From: Brachynemurus nebulosus
Taxonomy: Eukaryota; Arthropoda; Insecta; Neuroptera; Myrmeleontidae
DNA length: 64,000 bases
Reading direction: 5' to 3'
NCBI GenBank assembly: GCA_035578155.1
Contig: JAPWDM010000020.1
Coordinates: 7,174,055 to 7,238,054, forward strand
Shown here: positions 50,753 to 62,489 of the stretch, piece by piece
How positions within the stretch are numbered: position 1 is the first letter of the stretch
Layout: each line of letters begins with the position of its first letter
The notes under the pieces: generated by a model
The model's database searches: none
Seen by the model: the letters and a program-made list of their open reading frames with translations, nothing else
Told to the model about the DNA's origin: nothing
Translations under genes and position numbers: made by a program

Positions 50753-50977
50753 GATCCATACAAAAAAACGCCGTGAGCAGCGTAGCCCCATCACGGAAGT
50801 CGAATTTTCCTTTCATCTTCGGTATTGAATGTCTACAAGCGAAATGTAATTGAAAGTCCACAAGCGATTTGTCATTTTGGTGGTTTCAAAACTGATGATG
50901 AGTGTCCAGCTGATCAGGGCTTTAAAAAAAAGTTTTAAGTTTTTAAGGGCTAAATCTCAGTAAATTTCAATTTTGTG

Positions 50978-51055
50978 CCGATAGCAGTTAAGAGGGAAAA
51001 AGCCAACACAATTCGTACGAGGGCATTCCTACCCATGCTTATCCGCCAATCGCCT
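50978..51055 (+). repeat. Short dispersed repeat (pair of 45838-45912)
   Basis: Ordered matches to 45838-45912 in the opposite orientation. Confidence 0.6.
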
Positions 51056-51359
51056 TTGTGTTTTATTTTTAAATATTAAAAAAGGAACTTAAATAGTAAA
51101 CTGGAAGGCCATTATGAAGATATATTTTCTTTCCAAAAAACCCAAAATTTCTATTTTATAAATAATAAAAATCCAAAATTCCTAATTTATAAATAAACAG
51201 TGACTTTAATAACATTTTTAAATTACTTAATATGTATGTATTTCATTTGTTATAAAAGTAAGTTCACTTTATTTTTTAAATTTTTTAAAATTACTATTCG
51301 CCTACTTGTATTTAGAATAAAAAAAAAATAATGTATTTAAAACACATTTAACAATAGCA

Positions 51360-52050
51360 TTGAATTCCAATGTAAAAAAGGGAGAAGTGGGGGAAAAGTA
51401 ATGTGGACTCCCTAAAAGGTACTAGCTGGATACTAACTGAATACACGTACAAAATTTCAGCCCTCTAGGTTTCCTTAGAGAGTCTCTAGACGTGTTAGAA
51501 AACAAGCAAAAAAATTAAGGAAATATTGGCGTAAAAATCGTGGGGGTAAGGGTTAAAAGTTAAAACCTCCAAAAAGAAGTGTCTGGCTATTAGCTTAACC
51601 TGTACACAAAATTTCAGCCCTCTAGGTTTATTTGGGGAGATTTTGACCCGAACGAAACTGTTAAAAACAAGAAAAATCATGTTCTTTTTGGTATAAAAAT
51701 GGTGGGGGTGGGGGTTAAAAGTCGAGACCCCCAAAAGGCACCCCCTTGATACTAAGTCAATCCGAATACAAAATTTCAGCCCTCTAGGTGTATTTGGGGA
51801 CCTGTGCGAGTGGTACAAACTTCGAAAACGTCGAAAATGCATGAAATTGAACCTTAAAAATGAGGGGGGTGGGGGTAAAATATTAAAACCTTCAAAAAGC
51901 ACAACCTAGGTATGAACTCTATCAACACACCAAATTTCAACCCTCTACGTTAATTCTGGGGGGCTGGGGGCGTGTTAGATCCAGCGAAAATCGTTTTTTC
52001 CCCCTCTACTCCCACCAAATCATCCTAGGAAGCTGAATTTTGGATATATT
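51360..52050. repeat. Degenerate ~160 bp tandem repeats
   Basis: CAAAATTTCAGCCCTCTAGG-type words recur near 51450, 51608, 51770 and 51932, each followed by TT.TTTGGGGA-like text and GGGGGT runs. The minus-strand ORF at 51495-51902 is a translation of these repeats. The last unit resembles 23770-23880. Confidence 0.7.
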
Positions 52051-52159
52051 GTAGATAATTGACCGAAACATTATTTCCAACCGGTTTGGAAAAGTTTTAT
52101 TGCTTTTCCGCCCCCACCACCCCCTTAAAGTTTGAGTCAGATCGAAAATTTGCCCAAAA

Positions 52160-52556
<397 letters not shown>

Positions 52557-52890
52557 AATCCGACTAAAAATCTGGTGTTTATCGGTTAGATTGTGGAGAA
52601 TGTAATGCAGCATATATTGGTCAATCGGGAAGATTTTTCGAAATTAGATACCGTGAACATATTACCTCTCATAAGCATACTTCAAACTTTGGTCTTATAA
52701 CCTTTTAGAAAAGAGACATTCTGTTAAATCAGACTACAAACACAAAATCGTTCATTTTTGTGAAAAAGGACAGAAATTGGATATATTTGAAGCTTTGGAA
52801 ATTAAGAAATTAAATAATGTTCCAAATGTAATCGTTGTGAATGACCAAATTGAATTAAATAAATTTCCCCTTCTTAGCCTATTTAATTAA
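52557..52890 (+). pseudogene. Penelope-like GIY-YIG endonuclease
   Basis: [20 protein letters not shown] followed by FFEIRYREHI is a clear GIY-YIG core (GVY and YIG strands with the Arg and the helix). After HTSNFG the frame is disturbed (TAG near 52708), then continues LEKRHSVKSDY, KIVHFCEKGQKLD, ending PLLSLFN with TAA at 52888-52890. This domain nicks the genomic target during Penelope retrotransposition. Confidence 0.85.
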
Positions 52891-53164
52891 TATATTTCAT
52901 AACCTTTTTTGTCCAATATACTTCTGTCAAGATATTTCTTAATCACTGTCAAATTGAAGTTTAATCAGTTAAGTCTTTTAATTTCTATAACTATTTTAAC
53001 ATTACAATTCTAATCCTCATTGTGTAATTGTCCCGTCCACTATTTTTGTTATCTTCTGGGTTTTCCCATCTCTTAACCAACTACATTTTAATCTGCTTCT
53101 GTTTTATTATTATTTTATTTAAATATATACACCTGTTCATAACAGAATTCGGTTCAATTCAGAG

Positions 53165-53207
53165 TTCACCTAAAGATGGTTTAGGAAACCGAAAACTAGT
53201 TTGTGAA
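53165..53207 (+). ncRNA. Degenerate hammerhead-ribozyme-like motif in the Penelope 3' region
   Basis: TTCAC then CTAAAGA, a 5 bp stem GGTTT/AAACC with a 3 nt loop, GAA, the palindrome AACTAGTT, T, and GTGAA that pairs with the initial TTCAC. This fits the order helix I, CUGANGA, helix II, GAA, short helix III, cleavage base, helix I. Penelope-like elements are known to carry such ribozymes. Here the core has A where the essential G (CUGA) should be, and one extra T before helix II, so it is probably inactive. Confidence 0.4.
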
Positions 53208-53265
53208 AAAGTATTTTTCTATATATTATTTTAAGTGAAAATTTGACAAAGTTAAACATTCTTCG

Positions 53266-53267
<2 letters not shown>

Positions 53268-53357
<90 letters not shown>

Positions 53358-53361
53358 TGTG

Positions 53362-53443
<82 letters not shown>
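53268..53443. repeat. (TA)n tract
   Basis: About 175 bp of TA with one interruption (near 53350-53372). Confidence 0.95.
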
Positions 53444-53446
<3 letters not shown>

Positions 53447-53529
53447 CATTCAAATTAAATTTAAGTTACCACAGTAACTGCCAATGATTTCCATTAAAAA
53501 CATTTAAAGTTTTATTTATTCAGGCTTAT

Positions 53530-53755
53530 GTTTAACTTGAACAGACTATAACTTCAAAAATAACTAATTTCCATACAAATTTTTGTCCCCTATTTATCCA
53601 CTTGGGGGGTGAATTTTCAAAGATCCTTTCGTAGTGCTCACGTAATTATATAAGGAACTCCTGTGCAAAATTTCATTCTTCTAAACGCAACGGTTTGGGC
53701 TGTGCGTTGTCTGTCAGTCAACCAGTGTTAGAGATTTATTAAGTAGATTATTTAT
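53530..53755 (-). mobile_element. Helitron-like repeat family D, copy 3 (partial)
   Basis: Matches 44995-45215 closely (TATATAAGGAACTCCTGTGC, GGCTGTGCGTTGTCTGTCAG). Confidence 0.6.
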
Positions 53756-54582
53756 CTAATTTGAAAAGGTTATGAAGCCTCAGACAATTGAAATACCTTA
53801 TTTTTTTTTTTAAATTTTAAAATGTTCTGTAATCTTTAAAGTTTTAATTAAATAAAAATTCTTATTTAAACAAAACTAAATTAACGATTAAAATGTCCTA
53901 AATTAATTTCTTTTCAAAATAATTTAAAATGTCAAATTTTTATCACTACTTAAGCAAAAAAATGTTAGTTTCAAAACAGTTATTTGTATCTCCGGTAAAA
54001 TTCTGTCCTGTGAAGATACGACATATTAGAGTTTAACCATCGCTATCCAAGAAATTTTTTTCAATAAAATTCGAAGAAACGATTGGAATGCCAAATGTGG
54101 AATATTTTCGAATGCGTATTTTGTTCACCGCGATGAATAAATGAGTCTTCATCTACCTATTTTAACTTACGTAGGAACATTCATTATGGGAAAATAGAGG
54201 TTGAAGGTGTCAACAACACAAGAGTTATTAGCTAGGTATTTGATATGTATAACAGAACGTATAAATAAATCAAACTTGAAACAATCAAGGTAAATTATTA
54301 ACGTATTACATCTTTTAAATAGTCGAGCTATATGATCTTATATGTATAGTGAATAATGGAAATGGGGGAATTAACCCTTTTTATATTTTATTTACCATTT
54401 AGGAAACAGTTTAATTTTGAGAAAAATAAAGACAGTCACGCACAATGTAGCATCCGCTACTTAACATAATTTAAATTGCGCGCCACAGAATAATGCCTGT
54501 GAAATGAATGCGTAGGTGTCTCAGAGCCACTAGTTTATACAGTTGCTTTAATACAGTAGTTAACACAATACAGACACACACC

Positions 54583-54678
<96 letters not shown>

Positions 54679-56736
54679 TAACTCCCATATCGCACGCTCC
54701 CATTTAGCAATTTCGTCGCATACATGATGTGTATAATGGCACCCCTCCGTGTTTTAAAGCAAATATGTTTGAATGTGTTAGTGTCTAAGTAATAGTTTGT
54801 AACAGTAAATCATACAAATATATAAAGCAGAAACATTACGCCCGTGATCTTTGACTTTCTCATTTAGCAATTCGGTCCCAGTGGATTGCGTAATGGGAGT
54901 TTCCTATGTAGATAGAATCGTGGAACCATTTTATATTGATACGGATTATTACAACGAACAAAGAACACGTGTCCTTTTAAAAGTAAGTCCTTGAAAAATT
55001 GCTAAGTTGTGCAGAATGCTGGGATATTAACTACATTTTTTTTAAAATTATAATTTTTTATGGATGATCGAAACAGCTTTTTATTAAATCAAAAATTTAG
55101 AAAAAGGAAAATTAAAACAAACCAGATTTAGTTAATTCTCTTTGCCCTATGATAACCACTTGTAAATAAATGTTGTTTTTTTTTTAATTAAAAAAATGTA
55201 TTTTTAAATTTTGCCTGCTTTTTTGCGTTTATTTTTAGTAAGTTTATTTTAGTTTTACATGGTATATAATATTCCCATTAGCTTCTTAAATATCACCACT
55301 AACCAATGTTACTTGCCAGATTTATATGGAGTAGTAAAGCAAGAATATATTTCAAACATCTTCATTATGATTTAAATATTAAGACAAAAGAAAGAAAAAG
55401 AGAACATTAGCTTTGTGTTTTCTGTGTATTCTAATTTATCTCAAGGTACAGATTTATTAAAACAGCAATCGCTAGGTTTTTTTAAACATTACTAATAGGT
55501 CAATAAAAATAAATGATTGGTCAAGTCTATAGAATCTTAAAAAAATTAATATTGGATCGCATGCGCACTATCCCTGCTGATAAATCTAGCTGTCAGTAGA
55601 AATGCAGATAAAACCAACAATATTCAACCAATCTAAATTAGAGTTTTTTTTTAAATTAAGGTATTTAAAAAATAAAATAAAAAAAAATCAGTTAATTAAT
55701 TAATTAGTTTTAAAGCTAAACAATTTTGAAATGAAATATATTTCGTTTGCAAAGGTGGAGTGGCTAAAATAAGTTAATTCACTGGGATGTGATTCATAAA
55801 GACATTAGTATAATACTAGCGAGTTTGACAATACTTTTTTTAGCGTTACCATATGGCAAAGTTATAAATTGAAGCTGTTACCATAAAATTAGAAAATTAA
55901 GTTTAACATGGCCATGTCTTTTCATGCTTACTTTACATATGCCGCTTCATAACGACTGTCGTCGTCTTTCGGCTCCCACTTTCTACACTTCTCGATGTTG
56001 CCACTGATCCGCGATCAGTCTCCGACATCTTATTGTATCTTCGACCCCTTCACTCCAACTTTTTCGAGGTCGGCCTCTTTTGCGCCATTCCTGTGGGTGT
56101 CCATTTAGATATTAAATTGGGCAAACGATGTTCCCCATTCTTTGTACATGCCCATACCAAATCAACTGTTTTGTTTCTGCAGTTTCTATGATATTTTTCT
56201 CATTTGCTACCCCCATTAGCTCCCTTATTTTTTAGTTCCGAACCATGTCACGTCTCTTTTCATGGTTGTCATAAATAAAAAATATTACAATCTCTGCACC
56301 TGAATATTATTTAATTTATACTAATATAATAAAGAGAGGAAATTTGTTTGTATGTTCGAAGTAAACTATTCCAGATTAAACCTAGGGACTTAAAATGCGT
56401 GTAGAGTGAATTACTCAATCTATTTTAAAAATCTTTTCCCTGTTACAAAGTTAAATTGTTCCACATTAACATTGGCTACTTGTATGAGGTCCGCAAAGAT
56501 CTTAGGTACTCTAGAATTTCTACAATTAACTGCCTAACTGATTTTGAAAATTTTTTTACTGTTGAGAAGTTGGACAAATCCAGGCTAACAGAGGCTACAA
56601 TATATTAGGTTGTTTAAGATTCTGGAGAAATTTCTTCTCAAATACCATTGAATCATAAGAAAAGTAAACGTGAATTCACAATTGCCCGTCAGAGTATTTG
56701 CAGACTAAAAAAGGGCTTGCTAGATGGAACTTGGGT
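53756..56736. other. AT-rich DNA with a (CA)n-(TA)n microsatellite
   Basis: 54577-54676 is a compound (CA)n-(TA)n tract. No gene recognised in the rest. Confidence 0.5.
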
Positions 56737-56945
56737 AGTAAGATGATAGTGATAATGGATCACTGGGTAGTAAGGTCATAGTGATTGAGGACCACTGAGT
56801 AGTAAGATCACAGTGATTATGGGCCATTGGGTAATGAGGTCATAGTGATTATGAGCCATTGGGTAGTATGGCTACTGATCACTGGGATCAGTGACTAGTA
56901 TGACTGGGTCTATGACTATGGATCACTGGGTAGTAAAGTCATACT
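56737..56945. repeat. 32 bp minisatellite
   Basis: About six imperfect units of ~32 bp (AGTGATTATGGACCACTGGG then TAGTAAGGTCAT). The fifth is rearranged. Confidence 0.8.
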
Positions 56946-57624
56946 AATTAAAAATCATTAAAATCGGAAAATAAGTTTTAACACTTTGTAACATTTGAGT
57001 GGAATGGTCTCTTTCATTGCGTTTTGTTTTTGCCTTTTATTCACAAATACTTGTATAATAAACCCTTATCAGCTACTGACCCTCCTCCTTTTGGAATGGG
57101 CGGAAATGGGACAAAAAAGTACTTCCGGCGACATTACTATTTTAGAGTCGTTTAGCAAAGCCAATCACTATAAATAACATTTCGCACAGAATTTTTGAAT
57201 ATCTAATTTAAAAGTAATTGAACCTATAATTTAGATATTTTTACGCAGATGAAACCGTGGGCCACAGACACAGCTATAAAATATATATAATTAGAGATGT
57301 AAAATATAAAATGTATATGTAGGAAATTATATAAAACACCAAAGTGAAAACAAAATAAAGACCTAAGCGAAGGCAGAATGGGCTACCAGTATTTGTATAT
57401 TTTTGTTAGGCTATCCATAGAAATAAAAAATCTAAGATATTCAAAGAAACTGACAAACTTATCTAAATAATTTTAAACGTGGCTATAAAAAAATAATGGA
57501 AAATGTTGTAGAATTAAATTGTATTTATTCTAGTACTGTAGTGATTAGTTAACGCTGTGCTAAAAGGATTTTTATTATAAACTCAATACCGATCGAGTTA
57601 TTAAAAAAAATTCAGAAAATGGGA
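56946..57624. other. AT-rich intergenic DNA
   Basis: No gene recognised. Confidence 0.4.
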
Positions 57625-57666
57625 AATGCGCATTCTTACACGGCCAGCCGTGTAAGAATGCGCATT
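57625..57666. repeat. Perfect 20 bp-arm palindrome
   Basis: AATGCGCATTCTTACACGGC, centre CA, then the exact complement. The word CTTACACG recurs at about 58642, 58667 and 59022. Confidence 0.9.
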
Positions 57667-57814
57667 GAGGTCGGTAAGATGGGGCACTTATTAAAAAGCT
57701 TGGAACTTCGCACAAATCACATTTAGACAATCCCGCACCTACGTAACAGGAGAATTTCTTATGTCAGCACTTCTTCATATTTTCGTTAGTCTAAACTTTC
57801 ATCGTAAGTAACGG

Positions 57815-58520
57815 TAGGTCGTAATCAAAAAATAACGAAATTTTTGAAGGTTTAAGTGAAACAAGTTATAGGTATTCCAAACGAGTAGAAGAGCTATGAC
57901 AGTACGGCAGCACACTACGTCGTCAAAAGTATGGAAATACCCTGACCCAAGGTGTGCCCACTCTTTTGACGCCGTACTATACTTAATGCTATAGTACACT
58001 ACTGTGTCAAAAATGTGGGTACACCTTGGGTGAGGGTGTCCCCATACTTTTGACGACATAGTATGCCGCCGTACTGTTATAGCTCTTCTAGTCAAACGCA
58101 TTGCGATTTTTTAAACGTACTTTTCGTTACCGAAACTTATCGATATCGAATTTATTATTATAAATTGATTATAACTAGTTAATTTAGGCTCCATTAATCC
58201 AATTGATTGAATCCGCAATAACACATTTAAAAAAAATTAATTTTCGTAACTATTCGTAACAGAAAACTTTTGATCGTAAATATCTCGTAAACGATGCGTC
58301 GTAGCGAAAAAATAACGAAATTTTTGAATGCTTAAGCGAAGCAAGTTGTGGGTATTCTAAATATTATATTAAAATATAGTTTTTGTTATCGAGAAATATT
58401 GATATCGAATTACTTTTTATAAATTGGTTATAATTGGTTAATTTTAGGCACTACTAGTCCCACTGATTTTATTAGCAATAGAATATTTTAAAAAAATTAC
58501 ATTTCGTAATCTTAAACTTT
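57815..58520 (+). repeat. Diverged tandem duplication
   Basis: Block 57815-58270 (minus the MITE at 57884-58092) is similar to 58295-58520, sharing AATAACGAAATTTTTGAA.G, then GATATCGAATT, TATAAATTG.TTATAA and TTTCGTAA. The original period was about 270 bp. Non-coding. Confidence 0.65.
57884..58092. mobile_element. 209 bp foldback MITE with a 6 bp target duplication
   Basis: The arms (57884-57980 and 57996-58092) are inverted copies with about 85% identity by eye. Ends are AGTAGAAGAGCTAT and ATAGCTCTTCTAGT. CAAACG is present at 57878-57883 and 58093-58098. The second unit of the surrounding tandem duplication lacks the insertion, giving an independent empty-site reference. Confidence 0.8.
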
Positions 58521-59520
58521 TGATGTAGAAACTTGAGTTACACGAATTTACATTGTACGAAAGTTTGCTGTATAGAATCCCTTAGAAAAGTTAAAGAAAA
58601 ACAGGGTAAAAAAAACTGTCGTGTAAGAATGTGTACGCCGTCTTACACGCCATTGTACTGCGCCATCTTACACGCCTGCCTATTATCAACAAAATCATCC
58701 TGTGGGGACCATCCACGCGTACTGACACAAATTAAAGTGATCGAAGCAAGTTCGTGAATAACTTTACTAGTCATAGAAACATTCGTAACTTTTAACTTGT
58801 TTCGTGATAAACCGTAGTAATATACTCAAACTCGAGAAAAATAATATCAAATCGTACTAAAAATTTTAAACTTATCTAGAATATTGGGATTATGTCGTAA
58901 ACCAATATTTTTTGGTGAGCAATTACGGATACCCGAACACTTCAAAACACGATTCAAATTTGTTACAAAATTCGTTCCTGTTTGGAGAAAACATGAGTGC
59001 GCAATCTTGTAGATCGCGCCATCTTACACGACCCTACCCTATAGTAAACAGTGCTCCTAATAATTTTATTGAAAGAATAAGGGGCGCCCTTTGATACACT
59101 CAACTCATTCAGTAAATATCACTGTTTTCTTCTGGTAAGAATAAATAGACAAAAATAGACAAAAATAATGATACGGTTGTTTTGAAACCGAAAATTATGG
59201 AATATAAGATGGTATATTATGGGATATGGAAAAATATAATTTAGCATTAAAATTGATTCCTTAAAAAAATATTTTATCCACTTTCATATGTTGTTACGTT
59301 AAATCCATAAAAAAACTAATTCTACAGAACACTATTTACGTAAATATAACTTGCACTCGACAGTTTGTGTTTTTTTGACGATAAAAGTTAAATAAAAAAT
59401 TTGATCACAAAAATGTCTGTTTTACTTATGAAAATTTTTATCCACCGTCACTTAATTTCCTTTCCTCTAGCGTCTAAAATTTATGTTTTTTAACGTGAGT
59501 AGTAGGAATATAAGAGTTTG
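58521..59520. other. Intergenic DNA with CTTACACG words, no gene recognised
   Basis: Short ORFs at 58533-58757 and 58912-59094 lack recognisable motifs. Several GCGCCATCTTACACG words occur. Confidence 0.4.
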
Positions 59521-60344
59521 GAGCCCACCTTCCCACCTGCCGACTTTTTGAGTGACCTCGGCAGGAGGCAAAACTACCGAGGCGGTTCTAGAAGCCTCCG
59601 GCGGTGGGTGGAGCAACACTTGGTCTCCAACCTAACGATATCTAGTGAAATTTTTTTCTAACCTAACAGAACCCAATGGAACTTGACCTAACCTAACGAA
59701 ACCTAAGTGAACTTAGCTTAACCTAACAAAATTTTTTCTAACCTAAGAATTTCCCTAACAGATGGCGCAGCCACCTTCGAGCCTGTGAATTCGCTACTAG
59801 ATGGCGTTGCTAGTCTGGATTCCTGTGTGTAAGTTTGAAAAATTGTCAATAGATTGTATCGAAAACCTTTTTTTTTTGATAGTTAAACTAGCCATTAAAA
59901 GATGGCCTTGCTTTCATAATTTTATAATATTTTTATCTGAAAACAGGCTTAAACTGTCAGCTGACGTCACTAAAGGTAAACTGATATCAAACAGCGAAGA
60001 TTTCTCTCTAATATGCGAAAATGAATTTTATCATATGATTGTATATTTTTATCTGAAAACAGGTTTAAACTTGTATAAATTGTCAGCTGACGTCACTAAA
60101 GGTAAACTGTTATTAATAGCGAATATTTCTGTCTAATATGCAAAAAAAATGAAGCAACAGGTTTTAACCTGCATGGCTACATAAAGTGTGATAAATGACG
60201 TCATCAGGCTATCTTTCTGCTATAAAAGGGCGCGACAGAATTTCTTCAGTTACAATTTTGTTCGAAACTTTACTGAAAAAAACATTAAACCTTATTGTTG
60301 TGAATTTTCAATTGTTGTGTGTTAAGAGTTAATTGTTGCCAACA
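59521..60344 (+). repeat. Duplicated gene unit, copy 2: upstream region
   Basis: Same order as copy 1: GC-rich hairpin module (59523-59615), AACCTAAC words, AGATGGCG words (59760, 59798), CRE motifs. A ~115 bp block holding TGACGTCA is tandemly duplicated here (59930-60020 and 60045-60145) but single in copy 1, so copy 2 has three CREs (59962, 60088, 60196) against two. Confidence 0.8.
60196..60251 (+). promoter_or_regulatory. CRE-TATA-initiator core promoter of copy 2
   Basis: TGACGTCA at 60196-60203, TATAAAAG at 60221-60228, initiator TCAGTT at 60246-60251 with A at 60248. CRE to TATA spacing is 25 bp, the same as copy 1. The leader to the ATG is 97 nt and free of upstream ATGs. Confidence 0.75.
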
Positions 60345-60743
60345 ATGGAATCCATTACTGCTGGTGCTTCATCTGGAAACAGAGACTTAATTCAAAAAAT
60401 GGCTGGAAATTTTGTGGATGAATTGAATCATCTTGGCGCTGTTAAACGATGGATTAAACTTTCTGATATGGAAATTGGAAAAGTATATAAAATAATGGGA
60501 GCCAGTCAATTGCCGTCAAAATTCGATTCATCGAAAATGAAGACAATATTGGAATTGGAAATTGGATACATTTCGTTACCAGCGAGATTTGACAATTTGA
60601 ACGAGCAGATGCTGGCATGGTTGCAAAGCAATCCAAAACTGGGTATTATGAATAATGGACCCATTGGACTAACTCATAAATTGCAATTCAAAACGTTGGA
60701 TCTTCTTGAAATCGTGGAGGATGCTGAATGGCGAATTCTGTAA
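60345..60743 (+). CDS. Uncharacterised 132-residue protein, copy 2 (intact)
   Basis: I chose ATG 60345 because the leader is ATG-free, the context CAACAATGG suits arthropods, and coding conservation with copy 1 starts there. The protein begins MESITAGASSGNRDLIQKMA. It has no signal peptide or membrane helix. Features: an N-terminal helix-like part with DELNHLGAVKRWIKLSD, a hydrophobic alternating centre (IGKVYKIMGASQLPSKF, ILELEIGYISLPARF), then LAWLQSNPKLGIMNNGP and an acidic C-terminus (LDLLEIVEDAEWRIL). The layout is reminiscent of small beta-barrel (OB-like) proteins seen near mobile DNA in insects, but this is a guess. Substitution pattern against copy 1 (13 synonymous, 5 replacement) argues for a functional protein. 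It has its own promoter and an AATAAA at 60825. Confidence 0.75.
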   Translation: MESITAGASSGNRDLIQKMAGNFVDELNHLGAVKRWIKLSDMEIGKVYKIMGASQLPSKFDSSKMKTILELEIGYISLPARFDNLNEQMLAWLQSNPKLGIMNNGPIGLTHKLQFKTLDLLEIVEDAEWRIL

Positions 60744-60824
60744 TTTACTCTCTTCAAAATGTATTATTTAATTGTACTATGGATTTTAAAAATTTCAATA
60801 TTGTATCAATTTTTACATATATTT

Positions 60825-60830
60825 AATAAA
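60825..60830 (+). terminator. Poly(A) signal of copy 2
   Basis: AATAAA 82 bp after the stop codon, followed closely by an A-rich tract (60835-60945). Confidence 0.6.
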
Positions 60831-60834
60831 AATT

Positions 60835-60945
60835 ATAAAAAAACAAAAAAAAGACCAAAAAAACAAACAAAAAAACCAAAAAAAACAAAAACAAAAAAAA
60901 AAAACAAAAAAAAAAAAACAAAAACAAAAACAAAAAAAACAAAAA
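60835..60945. repeat. A-rich (A)nC simple repeat
   Basis: About 110 bp of A interrupted mostly by C. Likely simple-sequence expansion. Confidence 0.85.
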
Positions 60946-62489
60946 TTCGATTTTTTTTCAATACCCATCGCTAGACATTGATTTATATTCTAGTTTTGAT
61001 TATGCCAGATTATATTACATTATTTGGTGTTCAATAAAAAAATTTAAAAATCGATTTTTCAGTTCATGTCTCGTCCCTAAATCACAATTTTGAACTAAGT
61101 ATAAATCATACATAATACATATTAGTAATATATGTAATAATACATATTAGTAATATTTGATATGCATCGTAGGTACTGTAGAGTTTTATGGTGAATAATT
61201 ATAAAACAAAAAAAGATTTAATATCCCCTGAAAACGAAAAATTTAATTTTCATAATAATTTCAAAACTCTATATTTTATAATGTTATAACCAACTATGCC
61301 TTTTAATAGCACAAAAATTCCAGTTGCATACAGCAAAACAGCTGACGAATTAAAATTTCACATGTCGCTGTATCGCATATGTAAATCTCATATGTGTACA
61401 TACATACATGTGACTTGTTGTAATTTTTATACACGAGTATAATACCAATTGAAAAATTTGCTTGTGAAAAATAGGAAAATCTTCTTCCTCAGCAATTGAA
61501 AATTCTATTAATATTAGAAAATTTATTTCCGGTAATAGTATTGTTAGATACTAGAACAACTGAAAACTTTTAAAACAAAAATTTTGTTCTATTTGAAAAC
61601 CATAGTTTTTGTTTGTTTTCGCGCGAATTGTGTACAAAGCGAAATTTCTTAGACTGTTTTTGTGAATTTTCAAAGTTAATTTTCATTTTTAGCTATATTT
61701 TAGTCATTAATATTTAGTTTTTTGTCTTAATTATAATATTTAAAATTAGTGAATTAAGAAAAAATTTGTGTTTTTTTGTGTGTGATTTTTGTTTGTTTTC
61801 GTTTTGTTTTATTAGAAAATCATAGTTTTTGATTGTTTGTGTGTGCGGTTTTGATTGTTTTATTCACAGTTTTGTTTTATTTGAAAACTACAGGTAAGCT
61901 GAAAAACACCTTTAATTCCTTTTTAGTATTAATTTTAACACTTGCTAGAAATTTTTAGCTATTACCGCCATTTTTAGCGTAACCGACAAATATCAAATTT
62001 TATAGGAGAAGGATTTTTTAAATATTTGTATGGCGCTTGCGATATTTCTGCTGTCTTAATTTTATTACGCCTGAGCGTATTATTCCTATTATTTTGTTAA
62101 CCTTACGATAAAGATGGTTATTGTCGGTTACGCTAAAATGTGAAAATGTGTTGTATTAACGATAAACTAAGCAGTTGCTATAATTCGTTAATTAACGAAT
62201 TTTTGAGAAGAACGTTAACACTGCTTGGCCCGTTATGGTTTAAAATGTTACATGCAATAAAAATCTCAGTTACGATAAAAGTGTCGCTTACGATAAATCG
62301 GCGGTAAAGGCTCGATATTGCCGTTTTTTCAATAACATTTTTCTTTGCAAATACTTTGCTATTATTAATAAATTTTCTGGATTTCTTTAAGTATATTATT
62401 TATTCAGAATATAGGTGAATAAATAAAAATTTTTAGGAAATTTTTACATTATGCACTAGGGCTCATATTGCTAGCCGATATTATCACAT
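60946..62489. other. AT-rich DNA with a possible non-coding exon
   Basis: At 61560-61895 the word TTTTGTT.TATTTGAAAAC recurs three times and the last is followed by TACAGGTAAGC, a good splice donor. GTGAATTTTCAAAGTTAATT at 61661 resembles the leader near 63898. This may be another upstream exon, but no promoter is evident. Confidence 0.25.

Noticed and set aside
51495..51902. 135-residue minus-strand ORF with repeated PRGLKFC units
   Set aside because: It follows the ~160 bp tandem repeat; periodicity comes from DNA repeats rather than protein domains.
60825..60945. AATAAA followed by an A-rich tract, suggesting copy 2 is a retroposed gene
   Set aside because: The duplicated segment includes the promoter and about 700 bp upstream, which a retrocopy of an mRNA would lack. 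The tract is (A)nC, more like simple-sequence DNA.
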